Positions 45,974 through 57,401 of a stretch of DNA of 64,000 nt are shown here, one piece after another. The translations under genes were made by a program, and so were the position numbers. This stretch comes from Fennellomyces sp. T-0311. Its lineage: Eukaryota; Mucoromycota; Mucoromycetes; Mucorales; Lichtheimiaceae. The stretch spans positions 310,001 to 374,000 of the forward strand of contig JALLLT010000018.1 in NCBI GenBank assembly GCA_025266875.1, given 5' to 3'. The notes under the pieces were generated by a model, which made no database searches, was not told the origin of the DNA, and saw only the letters and a program-made list of their open reading frames with translations. Numbering within the stretch: position 1 is the first letter of the stretch; each line of letters begins with the position of its first letter.

Positions 45974-46991
45974 TTGAAAAAAAAGACATATATATTTGAA
46001 ACCAATTACGCAATGTTTTCTTACGCGTTCCCAATGTGTTCTACTATTGAGCCTAACATATCACTGACTTATCCTATGGAATCAAGGGTAGTAAACGATA
46101 TAAAACGGTCGCAGAGCGACGTTGGTGAGCAGGTTCGCCAGCGTCGTTTCTCAGTCAGCGCCGAATCCATCCAGCCAAAAGACCATTTGATCTTGGATAT
46201 CGTACACAAGTCCAGCCATGAGGAAGCCGTTATTCGTGCAGCAACCTTCGATCACTTTGCCTTTATGCTGTTGAATCCGGATCAGTATGAACAGGTCGTA
46301 CAAGCAATGTCCAAGAAAGGGGTTCCGAAACATTCGATTATTACGCAACAAGGGGATTATGCGGATAGGTGTGTGTGTTACGAGGTTTCGGATTTATTGG
46401 GTGGGGATGTTTTATTCCAAACATTGTAGATTCTATTCTGTGCAATCGGGCGTGGTGGATTGTCTATTGGATGGTGTCAAGGTTGGACAACATACTGCTG
46501 ACGAAGGCTTTGGTGATCTATCACTGTTGCACAGCGGCCGTTCGCCAATGTCCTATGTCGCCGCAACGGATGTCGTTCTCTGGGAGATTGACAGTGTTAC
46601 GTTTCGGATGATCATGGTCACACAATCTGTACATCAGTGCCAAAGGTTAAGAGAGCTGGTAAGCAAGATACCATTGTTCAGTACCCTGGCGCAAGATGAC
46701 CGATATCGGATTGCGGATGCATTACGAAAAGTGGAGTATCAAGGTGGGGATGTGGTATTCTGTCGAGCGAAATCAGATGAGAACGCAATCTATATTATCA
46801 ACCAGGGGACGGCAATAGTTACGTCCAACGACAAGGAGTACTCTGAGTATATGATCACTGAAGGTGACTATTTTGGTGCGTTAATCGATGACGATGCTCG
46901 ACAAGTTACTGTGATTGCTCAAGGACCATTATGCTGCCTGACATTATGTTACAAGACACTTTGTCGAATACTCGGATTGGCCAATGTATAA
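45974..46991 (+). CDS. Divergent PKA regulatory-subunit-like protein
   Basis: Exons 45974-46368 and 46430-46991 encode 318 residues; starts at 46013 or 46076 are also possible. The inhibitor segment RRFSVSAES is a textbook PKA R-subunit pseudosubstrate/substrate site (RRxSV). Two cyclic-nucleotide-binding domains follow. The first phosphate-binding cassette reads EGFGDLSLLHSGRSPMSYVA: FGE has become FGD and the usual Pro-Arg-Ala-Ala is gone. The second reads 'DYFGALIDDDARQVTVIA': the Glu is lost although an Arg remains. The N-terminal dimerisation/docking helix pair is not recognisable. It probably binds and inhibits the catalytic subunit with weak or absent cAMP control, which is inference. 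It starts 92 bp after ERD2 and ends 7 bp from NSRP1. Confidence 0.82.
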
Positions 46992-46998
46992 ATAGAAT

Positions 46999-48232
46999 CT
47001 ATGAAGCTTGTAATTTCTGCTTTTTTCTAGCCAAATAACGTTCTCTTGCACTCATTGCAGCTTCGTCCGTAGTACGTTTGGCAGTAGCCTTCTGTTCCAA
47101 TTCTTTTTGCTTCTCTTCTTCTGCTTGTCGTTCCTTTTCCTTGGTTTCCATCATTTGTCGTTCGATCTCTCGACTAAACCGTTCACGCTCTTCATCATCT
47201 CGGCCACCTCGTCGTCGCTTCTCGTACTCTTCCACCTTCTTGCGTTTATACTCGTCGTATTCCCGTTGTCGCTCTTGTGCTCGTTGATCTGATAACGAGC
47301 CCAATGAACCGAATTTGGGTCGAACGTTTAATCCAGCACCTAGCAACTGTCGTCGATCCACGATTTCATTGTTGTCGTTCAGCATGACTTGCTTGCCTTC
47401 TTTTTCGGCTTGTTGCGCTAGTTCGGTATCCAATTCTTGCTTTTGCTGTGAGGATTGTTGTGGTTGGTCTTTGCGCGTCTTTAAGTGCTGCATCAAGGCT
47501 GCTCGTTCGGCGTCTTTTTTGTCAAGTACTTGCTTGAAGAACGAGGCCATTTTCTGGTTCTTCTGTTGTTCCTCTATTAACGTATATACATGAATATCTC
47601 GAAAGTCCACCATGTACACTAGATACCTACCTTCTCGTTTCTTTTCCTCTGCTTCAATACGCTCTAATTCCTCCTTTTGCTTCTTGAACCTATTCGTATG
47701 TTAGTGGATACTGGCGAGAAAAAAACTGGAAATGAAAAACTTACGCTTCGGTCTGAAACACTTCTTTATCGGCAAACTCTTCGCCTTCCGCTTCACGTTC
47801 TCGAGCAACCTTCTTCTCCTCTGCCAGCAATCGATCCTTTTTTCGAATCTCAGCCATTTCCAACAATCCTTCGATATATTTTGGCTGAAACAGTGTAAGC
47901 GTTATGGTATGACAGAATCGTCGCAGTATTACCTTCTTAGTTTCTGGACCTTTCATGGCTTCCTTCTTCAATCGTTCTGCTTCTTTTAAATCATCGTAGA
48001 CCGAGTCGTAATCAAAAATATTGGCATCCTCTTCCAACGCTTTGGCATGTTGTTCTGCAATTTTCTTGCTGACTGTGCTGCTTTTGGAAAGTTGCTGATT
48101 CACATTGCTGCGGTGTGCCTTCTGATCATTGGGTGCTTCTTCCACATCGCTATCGTCGTCTTGTTGGAATGTGTTGCGTGGTGTAAAAAGACCCCGTGGT
48201 TTCTTTGACTTGACATTTAATCCAAACTTCAT
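46999..48232 (-). CDS. Nuclear speckle splicing regulatory protein 1-like (NSRP1/CCDC55)
   Basis: Exons 48232-47933, 47884-47745, 47689-47631 and 47573-46999 encode 357 residues. The N terminus MKFGLNVKSKKPRG and the segment 'EDANIFDYDSVYDDLKEA', followed by 'PKYIEGLLEMAEIRKKDR', are typical of the conserved NSRP1 core. A long Lys/Glu/Arg coiled coil then runs to the C terminus, ending 'ARERYLARKKQKLQAS'. Animal NSRP1 modulates splice-site choice in nuclear speckles; the fungal role is inferred from homology. The gene is complete, and its convergence with the PKA R-like gene leaves only 7 bp between stops. Confidence 0.88.
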
Positions 48233-51096
48233 GTTTAAAAAAAAAGAGAAAGCAGAAGAATAGGTACTGAGTTGAATTATGCAGAACCAATGTCGCAGCT
48301 AAACGGGGGATTTTTTTTCATTTAAGTAAACATGTCATGACCTGTCGCAGTTCCCGCAGTTAAACTACAGTTCAAGACCTCTTTCTGCCACGACTCGTCC
48401 ACTCTGTGCTCCAAACAAACAACGGCATAATCCAGTGCGTACGTATAACAGCTTATACGTGTTATAAGCGCAACAGTTATGATTTGGTATAAGCGAAAGA
48501 AGACTAACCACCTTGCGCATGATTTACATTTTCTGCGAACACCCATCCCTGAACATGATCAGCAGCGTACGGTTATCTACACTTTATTCTGCATACATAA
48601 TTGTGTACAAAGTAAAGGCGGTGAGTTTTCTTGTTGACCCTCTACATAGCATAATTTGCATCAGTACTCATACGTGCATTGCACAAATAGTATGGAGTCA
48701 TAAGGGAGAACCGGCGCCAAAGTACACTAGTCTTGGTGCATCCGTGGTACACAGTCTAACAAAGTGGCGTTTGCCGGCTCTGGCACAATTTCTTTATCAG
48801 CAGGATTGTCAAATGTAACGTATGTTAACCGAAAAAGAAAGAATCATGCAGATGCACCAAATACCTGCGGTAAAATAAATGACATCGAGGGTGGAAAAAG
48901 GCTTTTGTGCGCCAGGATTGCAAGTTTATCATCGACAGAGTCTATTTATGAAGAAAAGCAATCCTCGTTCATAAGCGAGAGTTGGTCCATGACGCTATCA
49001 TCACGAACCTCATTATATCGCACTTGATTGTTTATGTGGTACATTCACGTTGAAACAATAAGGAAGTAGATGAGCATAACATGGAGCGAATTCTGCGTAC
49101 GAGCGACTTCCTTGTCAAACATCGGATAAGTTCAAATCTTGTCACCACGTAAGCACGCTTTATCCGTTGTACTAGAGCGGTAAATGCAAAAGTCATTTCA
49201 AACATGACCATGGAAGAACGATTAAGGATCCAACAAAGAAGCAAAATATATCAAATGTCATACTGATGATCAGCTAACATGACTGACTACCGCGAAATCT
49301 CCATGAGCAGTTCTCCCTTCGATGTACACCCCTGTCACGTGTAATATTCAAGTAGATACTGACTTCTTTTTGGTTTGTCTGTTAGTTTTTGGTACGGCTT
49401 CTGATTGATAGGATGCAAAAAAGTATATATGAAAGTTCGAAAAAAGGGCTTTCTTTTATTGTTTTTTAAGGAGCAACTACTTACACTGGTAAGAATCAAC
49501 TAATGAATGGGAACACGGCTCGGATCAGACAGAAGGTTTGATGTAGATATGATACAATGACAAATAAAAGGGAAATTTGGGCTAGAGGATAGTCTATTAG
49601 AAGCCTTTCATCAGGCGGTAACGCAAGAGGAAAACACGATGCTAATGATAATTAGCATGAACAGCTGAATGTACTAGTAATGTTTAGCATATATCAATCG
49701 GATCAAAAGAAAAAGGAACGTATTAGAAAGTCCCAGTCATAGAGTTGTCGAGGCCGGAAGAAGTATAAAACACAGCGTAATCCCCCCAAGATGATACAAG
49801 TCAGACATGTACTGACCTATCCAGCAATTGAATCTCCTTGATATGTAGGTCTATTTTATAGAGAATCTCAAGGCATATCCGGTGGTGACAACTGCTTGAT
49901 AAATTAGCGGCAGAGGAAAAGATTTACTGGGAAGAAACACAATTTTTATCCTTTGAACTGATGTACAAAACGCTTTTGTGATACAAGAGTATGCTTTGAT
50001 TCTTGTGTTCAATGGTTTAAGACGCGCACTTAATGGGACCATTGAGTGCCCGAAAAGGAGGAAAATTAAAGGCTAAATGCCTTGGAAAATGATTTGACTT
50101 TAGCATCTGATGATTATTTTCCAAATTTTAAAGACTTTTTCCCCACAATGTGAAATTTAAACTAATGTTCCTGGCATACATCCAAGTCGTGTATTTCAGG
50201 AAAGGGTTAACTAGATAATGTAAAGTGAAGAACCAGGAAGCCAGCAGAAAAATGGAAGATATAGAGATAAGATGGAATTACAATTATTGTATAGTCCCTC
50301 AACCCACGCTCCAAATCGAAACCCAAACCTGTATCAACCACCAACTGTCAGCAAACGGTAAAGTCCAAACTTAACTAGCTATCAGTCATAACCATTTACT
50401 TTAAGCAACCGGAAAATCAAACTACCACAGCAGAGGCACCGCAGCTGTTTCTTTACAGCAACTCTGTCCAAAGTATAGCTGCTCGAACTCAACCTTTAGT
50501 CAACAAACATGGTGAACAAGATGAAACTCTTTGAATAAGTATATCATGAAGAAAGCAGTACTGCATCGTATTTTTGTAACCATCGACAATGACAACTGCC
50601 CCCTCCCCAATTCTACGCACGTAACTACGTATTAAGTGTTTCGTCCTATTCATAAGAATCTAATAATAGCCATCAACCGTTTAAACAGGTCTCCGGGTCA
50701 TGAATTATGGGACAACGAAAAGAGTCGTTCATTGTGTACAGAAGGAGATGAGTAGCTGTCTATTACACAGCATGTACTGCTCAGATATTGGACTGGGAAA
50801 AATGAATGTATCTGCGCTTTCGAGTCTCCTACCCAGCCAATCCTGTATGCGTTTTTCTCATCAAGACCTTGGTTCCAGTTGTTAACGACAAAAGCTTTTT
50901 TTTAACTTGGCATACATGGCGATAGATCATAAGGTAGTTGCCAAGGATTCTACAAAAGACCAGAAGCTTTTCATGGATTGATCTGCAAAGAAGCAAGGCG
51001 GAAAGCAAAACGGATCGGAGTCTATGATTGCATTGCACCTAGACTGCCATACGCGGCCTCGCTTTTTTGGTTTTACAACTTTTTCTCTTTAAAAAC
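48233..51096. other. Gene-poor region of about 2.9 kb
   Basis: Contains the NSRP1 promoter at the left and the UCHL5 promoter at the right. Two overlapping plus-strand frames at 48513-49027 (101 and 87 codons) look weakly protein-like but have no recognised family. The remainder is A/T-rich with short frames only. Confidence 0.4.
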
Positions 51097-52359
51097 ATGG
51101 CAGAAGCTGGTAACTGGTGTTTGATCGAAAGTGATCCCGGTAATGCAAAACAGCGTGCCACCTGTCAATACAACATTAACCGTTTGTGTGATCAGGTGTC
51201 TTCACGGAGCTGATCTCTGGCATGGGTGTCAGGGGAGTTCAAGTAGAAGAGATTTGGAGTTTGGACGAGTCTACCATGGAACAGCTCAAGTATATATATA
51301 CATGCACGGTTGTTAGCATATCTCACACGAACACTGATAATAGACCTATCCTTGGACTTATTTTCTTATTCAAGTGGCAAGGTTCGTCTCAAGAACCTGC
51401 TGCTACTCCCACGCCACAAGGTCCTACGGACCATATTTTCTTTGCCAATCAAGTGATCAACAATGCCTGTGCCACGCAAGCCATTCTTTCCATCCTTTTG
51501 AACCGAGACGATGTTGATCTTGGTCAAGAATTGCGCAACTTTAAAGATTTTACCGCGGATTTTCCACCCGATGTACGTTGTTCTCGAAAGTGTCACACAC
51601 GGCTCAAGTTTTTTGCTACTAGATGAAAGGATTGGCCATCTCCAATAGCGATCTGATTCGTTCGGTTCACAACAGCTTTGCAAGATCGGATCCGTTTGTG
51701 AACGAAATGCAGGATCCGCGCGCAAAGAGTGATGAGGATTTGTATCATTTTATTGCCTATTTGCCAATCCATGGTGCTTTGTATGAATTGGATGGTTTAA
51801 GTCGCGGTCCCGTGAATTTGGGTATAATGGCTTTTTTTTCACAGTGGTGAATAGGTGATGTATATTAATAATGCTTTTTTTTGCTAGGTCCTTGCACCAA
51901 TGACAGCTGGGTTTCGAAAGCAAACGAAGCCATCATGTCTCGGATGGAACGATATGGCGCAAGCGAACTGCATTTCAGTCTGATGGCCTTGACCAAAGAC
52001 CGGATAGAGTTATATCAGGAACAAATGGAAGAAGTGGATGGCATGTTGCTATCGTTACCTGATTCAGCACAAGATGAACGACGACGGTTGGATGAAGATC
52101 GCAATTTGCTGGAGCACAAGTTACAACTTGAAAAAGAAAAGCGAGCACGGTGGCACGTAAGTTGTATGCACTCGGCCTTCACGGATGGTATTTACTTAAT
52201 GATCTTTAGAGAGAAAACCAGCTTCGTAAGCATAACTTTGTACCAATGATTTACAACATGCTGCTCAAATTGGCCGAACGCAAGGAACTTGCTCCTCTCA
52301 TAACAACTGCAAAGGAAAAGGCGACTGCGAGAGCAGCAGAAAAGGCTCAAAAGAAATGA
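51097..52359 (+). CDS. Ubiquitin C-terminal hydrolase UCHL5/UCH37
   Basis: Exons 51097-51139, 51196-51289, 51344-51572, 51623-51821, 51888-52156 and 52210-52359 encode 327 residues, close to the 329 of human UCHL5. The N terminus '[16 protein letters not shown]', '[10 protein letters not shown]' and 'GLIFLFKW' match the family. The catalytic residues fall at the same numbers as in the human enzyme: Q82, C88 (in NNACATQ), H164 and D179. The C-terminal ULD-type tail is basic ([15 protein letters not shown]) and should bind Rpn13/Adrm1 at the proteasome or the INO80 complex. The enzyme trims ubiquitin chains. It converges with the GH79 gene, 31 bp between stops. Confidence 0.95.
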
Positions 52360-52390
52360 TAGAGTTGTTATTATTAAAAGGAAAAGTAAG

Positions 52391-54155
52391 CTAATAAAGT
52401 ACAAGTTTACGAATGATTTGGAAAAGTATGAGTGTAAGGGAAATGATACGACTTGTTGCAAGACGATGGGATCCAGATGTGGTTGTTACCAATGGGTTTA
52501 AACTCGTTCCTGATCCACCGCTACCTAGTACATCATGCACGTCGTATGGTTTGTCGATGACTGTCGTTTCAGAAAACGCATCGAAATCATGGCCAACCAG
52601 TGCAACCGATGCCTTGGGTAGTGTAACCTCACAACGATTGTTCACGCATGGTACTTGGTCAATTTGAATATCGCCCAGCAAAACGCCATCGGATACGTTA
52701 TGCAAGGTTTGACCCGCCCAATGAATCGAATGACGCTCCTCCAATCCATCGGCCACCAATCGTTTGACCTTGAGCGATTCGACACCATCCCAAGCTCCTT
52801 GCAACGGAAATACGGCGTCATTGTCGGGATCGAGATTGATGAGAACGGCGTAACGCAGATGGCCTTGATGAAAAATGCCATAGGCGACATGGGAATCCGA
52901 GGGTAGATCTATGTGCATGACGTGGGGCCTTGCATCGGGAGGTCCGAGCGCTTCGGCGGTCACCAGAGAACCATAATAAATAGGATTTGCTATCCAACTT
53001 CCACCAATTTTGGACATTGGATTGTAATGTGCGGTAGGACCACCCAATTGCAATTCAATGGAAGCAAAGCCAAGCGAATACAAAAACAATTGCCAATCCA
53101 CCCACCATAGCGCTGATACGTAGGTATCTGATATCCCAAGGATACCTCCACAAGCAGCCGTATTGGTTTCGCCCATGATAATCTCTTTGCCCTGACTTAT
53201 CATGTGTTGCACAGGTTCTGCATAATTTTCCCGGGGGATGGACGTGATCCAGTCATGGCTAAGATAATCGCTGATGGCTCCCTTAGCGACGCCAAAGCAC
53301 GCGTTGGAGGAATACTTTTGGACGGTGATCGAGTTGATAAACTCTTTGCTGCGTTCAAAATAGCCGCTGTCCAATAAGTCTTGAAGATGCCAAGTGCAGC
53401 AAATGACGCCACCCGTAAAGATATTTCGCCTTTCGATTTTAAAGTGATCGAGCAACTTGCTTGCCCAATCCATCCATTCGCGTGCGTATTCTTCGACTCC
53501 CCAGCCTTCGTTTCGTAAACCGTGCTTGGCATACAGATCGGGTTCGTTTCCAATTTGAACCGCATACAGCAGGTCCCCGAGTTTGTCGATGGCTAGTTTC
53601 CCCAGTTGTCTTGCGCTGTTCATGTCGTCAGCTTTCTCAAAGTTGAGGCCAAAGGTCCATTTGATCGAGATCAGGTCGCTCAAGTGGCGCATGTAGTCGA
53701 ACATGCGGCTATGGACTTTGATGTTGAAGGTGGTCGCGCCACTGTTGGTTCGCACTGCCTGTTCTCCGGTTTTGGCAATCGGTTGGCTGATGGTTTCGTC
53801 TGAGTAGGCTGCATCCTGTGAATTGCCTCCTAACTTTAAAGTTTAAAGATAAAGCCTTTTCTGATAAGTATGGAGTGTGTCGCGTAGTCGCGATAGTTAC
53901 TCTTATCATTAAGGCTCCTCGGCGATCCTGTATGTTTCGCAGCAGCTGGAGGAATCCTGCACCTTGTTTGTCTGTTCGAGTGCCAAACACGGTGGTCCAG
54001 TGACTCATTTCGAGGGAAAATCCATGAGAGTATGGCGGAATTTCCATGCCTGATGTGGTGCTCGGGAGCTGTACGACGAGACTGTTGGTATCTTGAGCTT
54101 GAGCATAAAATGTCAGCGGTATCGTTAAAAGCAAGAGTATGCAGGTCTGCATCAT
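52391..54155 (-). CDS. Secreted or anchored GH79-type glycoside hydrolase (beta-glucuronidase/heparanase-like)
   Basis: Two exons. The first (54155-53901) starts with a signal peptide (MMQTCILLLLTIPLTFYAQA) and has the family-like 'GMEIPPYSHGFSLEMSHW'. The second encodes the TIM barrel with the acid/base Glu in 'QIGNEPDLY' (about E176) and the nucleophile in 'IIMGETNTA' (about E301), then a C-terminal beta domain and a hydrophobic tail that could be a GPI-anchor signal. The donor (53899-53900) is in phase 0. The acceptor that would keep the conserved GGNSQD block is out of phase, while a later CAG (exon end 53815) is in phase but drops GGNSQ. About 559 residues result. The substrate (glucuronide side chains of glycans) is inferred. 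Confidence 0.82.
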
Positions 54156-54555
54156 TAAAGTAAGAAAAAGCACACGCGAACAATAACTGATCTGCAACTG
54201 TTTGTTTTAACGGAGACAGCCAATAATCGCCTCGGTGCATTTCCGCCGCTGCTGTTTCTTCACTCGCATGGCCCATGAAAAGTGCAGGTAGATCGAGATA
54301 TGGCAAACGGCCCCATACGGACTGATAAAGTGCACGTCGATTTGTTCCTGATAAACAGTAGGCAACCTGGAGTAATATGATGCAATTGGTACAGCAAACC
54401 ACGGGTTCACAATCGATCCATCCAAATGCAGAATATGTGGCGCGTCAAAGTTTACCCGTCGCGGAACCACGGCCATCCAGACAATATAAAAGAAACCCAT
54501 TGACTCGGACAGTGAAAAGGGCTTCTTTCCACAGCCATTAGCACCTTTTTGTATC
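54156..54555. promoter_or_regulatory. Bidirectional intergenic region between GH79 and MFS genes
   Basis: About 400 bp separate the divergent starts, so both promoters lie here. A 141-codon minus-strand frame overlaps this region and the MFS first exon, but has no start context, family features or codon pattern to support it. Confidence 0.5.
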
Positions 54556-56474
54556 ATGGGAAAAGAAAAGCCGCTTCCGTCTCGACAACTCTTCGTCATT
54601 TGCGCATGTCGGTTCGCCGTAAGTGCCAGCATTGCCGAACAAAGAATAGCTCATTGCTAATGTCGAAAGCAAAAACAAAAACTTTCAGGAACCCATTTGC
54701 TTCACGGTGCTTTTCCCGTTCATCATATTTGTAAAGTGTTTATTGTTTGCCTGCGCTTGTGCAACCTGACTCATCCACAATTGTCTTTAGATGGTCCGTG
54801 ATTTCAACATTACCGACGAAAAGCACGTTGGTTACTACGTCGGCCTCATCACATCAGCCTTTGCCGTCGCCCAGCTGCTGACAGGTAAATGTGCATCTAT
54901 CTCCTTTGGAGCCAGCCACTGTCATACTGATGTATTGATCCCTGATGATCAGGAATGCCATGGGGCATGCTGTCTGACCGGATAGGCCGGCGACCCGTCA
55001 TATTGACCGGCATGGTCGGCACAATGACCAGCATTCTGCTGCTCGGTTTGTCCAAATCGTTTGCGTGGGCACTGATTTCTAGAAGCTTGTGCGGCATCCT
55101 GGTAAGAGCTCAACAGCTAAAGAAAAAGGGGAACCCACTGAACACAATTGGTTAGAACGGCAACGTCGGTGTTCTCAAAAGTATGGTGTCCGAAATCACT
55201 TTGGAACATACTCCCGAACAGCGAGCTCGTGCCTTTTCCTTCCTGCCATTGATGTATGGCATTGGAAGTATTATCGGGCCCGTGCTGGGCGGCATGCTTT
55301 CCAATCCCGTCCAAACGTACCCAGGCCTGTTTGGTGGTCGTGGCTGGCTTACCGACTTTCTTACAGAATACCCCTACTTCCTGCCCTGCTTCATTTCCGC
55401 CTCCATCTGCGCCTTTGGACTCACCTTTGGTCTGTTTTATCTCGAAGAAACGCTGGTGACAGTGAAGAGCGAGGAGCACCGACCCTTGTTGCGACCCCAA
55501 GCCAAGTACAGCACCTTCAACAATGACAACAACGACGATGACGACGACGATCGCCACTCGACCACGTCACCTACGCCCACCATCCCCGAGACAAGGCAGC
55601 CACCGTCCCTTCGCGAAGCACTGACCCCCAGCGTGCTGGCCATCTGCTTGACCTTTGGGCTGTTTGCGTTCCAGGCAGTATTCTACGACGGTGGGGTTTC
55701 CATGACAAAGATAAATTCACACGGTGCTAATATATTCACTTTTTAGAGTTGTTCCCCATATGGACAGCCAGCAGACGAGTGAACGGAGGCCTTGGCTTCA
55801 AGTCGGATGAAATTGGCATTGCTTTGGCGTACTGCGGCAGTGTAACACTGATTGTCCAGCTCTTTTGTCTTCCTGCATGGACCCGACGGTTCGGCCAACT
55901 CCGCCTTTTCCGCATGGTTCTGTGCGGGTCCATCTTCCTCTACTTTTTCCAAGGCTTCATCCGCTATCTCTATGAAGTACCCGACTTTGAAGGCAACACG
56001 CAGACAAAGACCTGGGTTTGGGTCGGTCTTATTGTTACCTGCACCTTCAAGACCGTTTTCCACACCACCGCTTTCACTAGCTGTACCATTTTAACCAACA
56101 ACGCGTCTCCTCGTTTGGATTGTCTGGGTGCGGTCAATGGTTTTGCCCAATGTAAGTTCTGTGCTGTTTTTAACGAAAAGGATAAAAGCAACATAAGCAA
56201 GCAAACTGACGCTGATGATGTAGGCTGCGCAAGTGGCATGAGAGCGTTCGGACCTGCAACGTGTGGCGCAATTTGGTCAGCCTCGTTGTCAGCCGAATTC
56301 ATTCCGTACCCAATCCGGGTTCATATGTCGTGGATCGCCCTTTCCATTGTTGGCGCTCTGACCTTTTACTCCACCTCTCGGCTAAATGCCGTTGATTACG
56401 ATACCTCCAAGTTTCTACCTGCCGAGGAAGAAGTCTTTCCTGAAGACGAACAAGACTTGCACCGCCGTGCATAA
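54556..56474 (+). CDS. Major facilitator superfamily transporter (ZIFL/DHA1-like)
   Basis: Seven exons (54556-54618, 54689-54730, 54791-54884, 54953-55101, 55156-55690, 55747-56151, 56224-56474) give 512 residues. Short opening exons encode 'RQLFVICACRFAEPICFTVL', TM1 with the proline typical of this branch. The loop 2-3 signature is 'GMLSDRIGRRPVILTG', the G-x-x-x-D-x-x-G-R-[KR] MFS motif, and TM5 has 'PLMYGIGSIIGPVLGG'. About 12 helices are seen, with a long acidic central loop (DDDDDD near the middle). Relatives include zinc-induced facilitator-like and yeast YCR023C-type carriers; the substrate is not evident. The C terminus is acidic. The gene is complete. Confidence 0.88.
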
Positions 56475-56649
56475 ACCGATCTCCTCTTCCGTTACCCTCC
56501 ATTGTCCTCCTCTATCATCCTCTATCCTCCATGCCCTCCTCCTACATTCTTGTTCTGCATATATATATATACCACACACACGCACAATTTTCATAGACTT
56601 CTCGACTCTAGAAAATCCATTCTCCCCCGAAAAATAACTTTTTAATAAA

Positions 56650-57030
56650 TTATAAAAATACTAAAATAGTGTAACATGTCTGTTTATAGTTGCTAAGAGC
56701 GTGGGTTCCAAAACGTCCTTCGATCCACCTTTGGAGGAGTGACCTAGCAGCATGGACCGTTAGCGGCGGCATCTTGCATTGATGTTTCTCACGTACCGGT
56801 TGCACGGGCGCCGGAGGTGCTGGGGCTGGTTGCTGTGCATAGTAAACGGGTACCACCGTAATGCATGGAGTCCAGTAACTATAGTACTGCGGCGCAGGAG
56901 CAGCGACGGGTGTAAGCTTGACGACGGGAGCTGGTTCCTGGATTGAGATTCGCATTAGTTTCTACGGACTGTCGGGGATGGATTGCAAACAGCTTACGAC
57001 TTGTTTCTTCTTGGACTGGCACGATCCCAT
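56650..57030 (-). CDS. Small N-acylated Pro/Ala-rich protein
   Basis: Exon 57030-56998 encodes MGSCQSKKKQV and exon 56937-56650 adds 95 residues, total 106. The intron (56938-56997) has GTAAGC and CAATCCAG borders and joins in phase. MGSC followed by Ser6 and KKK is a model signal for N-myristoylation of Gly2, palmitoylation of Cys4 and basic membrane binding, as in Src-type kinases. The middle is Pro/Ala/Tyr-rich ('VAAPAPQYYSYW', 'AQQPAPAPPAPVQP'), and the C-terminal part is more helical ('HAARSLLQRWIEGRFG'). No family is recognised. It converges with the MFS gene. Expression is unproven, so confidence is moderate. Confidence 0.55.
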
Positions 57031-57401
57031 TGTTTCGCAAATAGAGGAGCAAGAGAGGCAGAAAGCGAATTGACATATTTATTTTTTGGCGCCAAATTTA
57101 AAGTTGACCATAAATTTGGGGTAAAAAGCTTGCATATGTGCAACCGAATGACGTTAATTCTCGTGTAACATGGTCATTGCGCACGTCCCCCCCTTCTTGT
57201 GTGACAGACTGATCTCGGCTGGTTCATTTTACAGAGTATCCTGACACTGCACAATCTCTTTCATTGGTAATCAGCACCGATGCAGCTGACAAGCATCATC
57301 AATATCATCCGTAATTGGCAGGTCGTGTTTATCGTGATATATTGGGGAAAATGTAATTTACAACGGGGTTGCATATATATTTAGGTTATGCAATCTTTTG
57401 T
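57031..57401. other. Intergenic, no gene seen
   Basis: About 370 bp between the start of the small acylated protein gene and the 3' end of the Rtt109 gene; probably promoter and 3' UTR. Confidence 0.5.

Noticed and set aside
54207..54632. 141-codon minus-strand frame between the GH79 and MFS genes
   Set aside because: It overlaps the promoter region and the first MFS exon antisense, lacks family features, and is best read as a chance frame.
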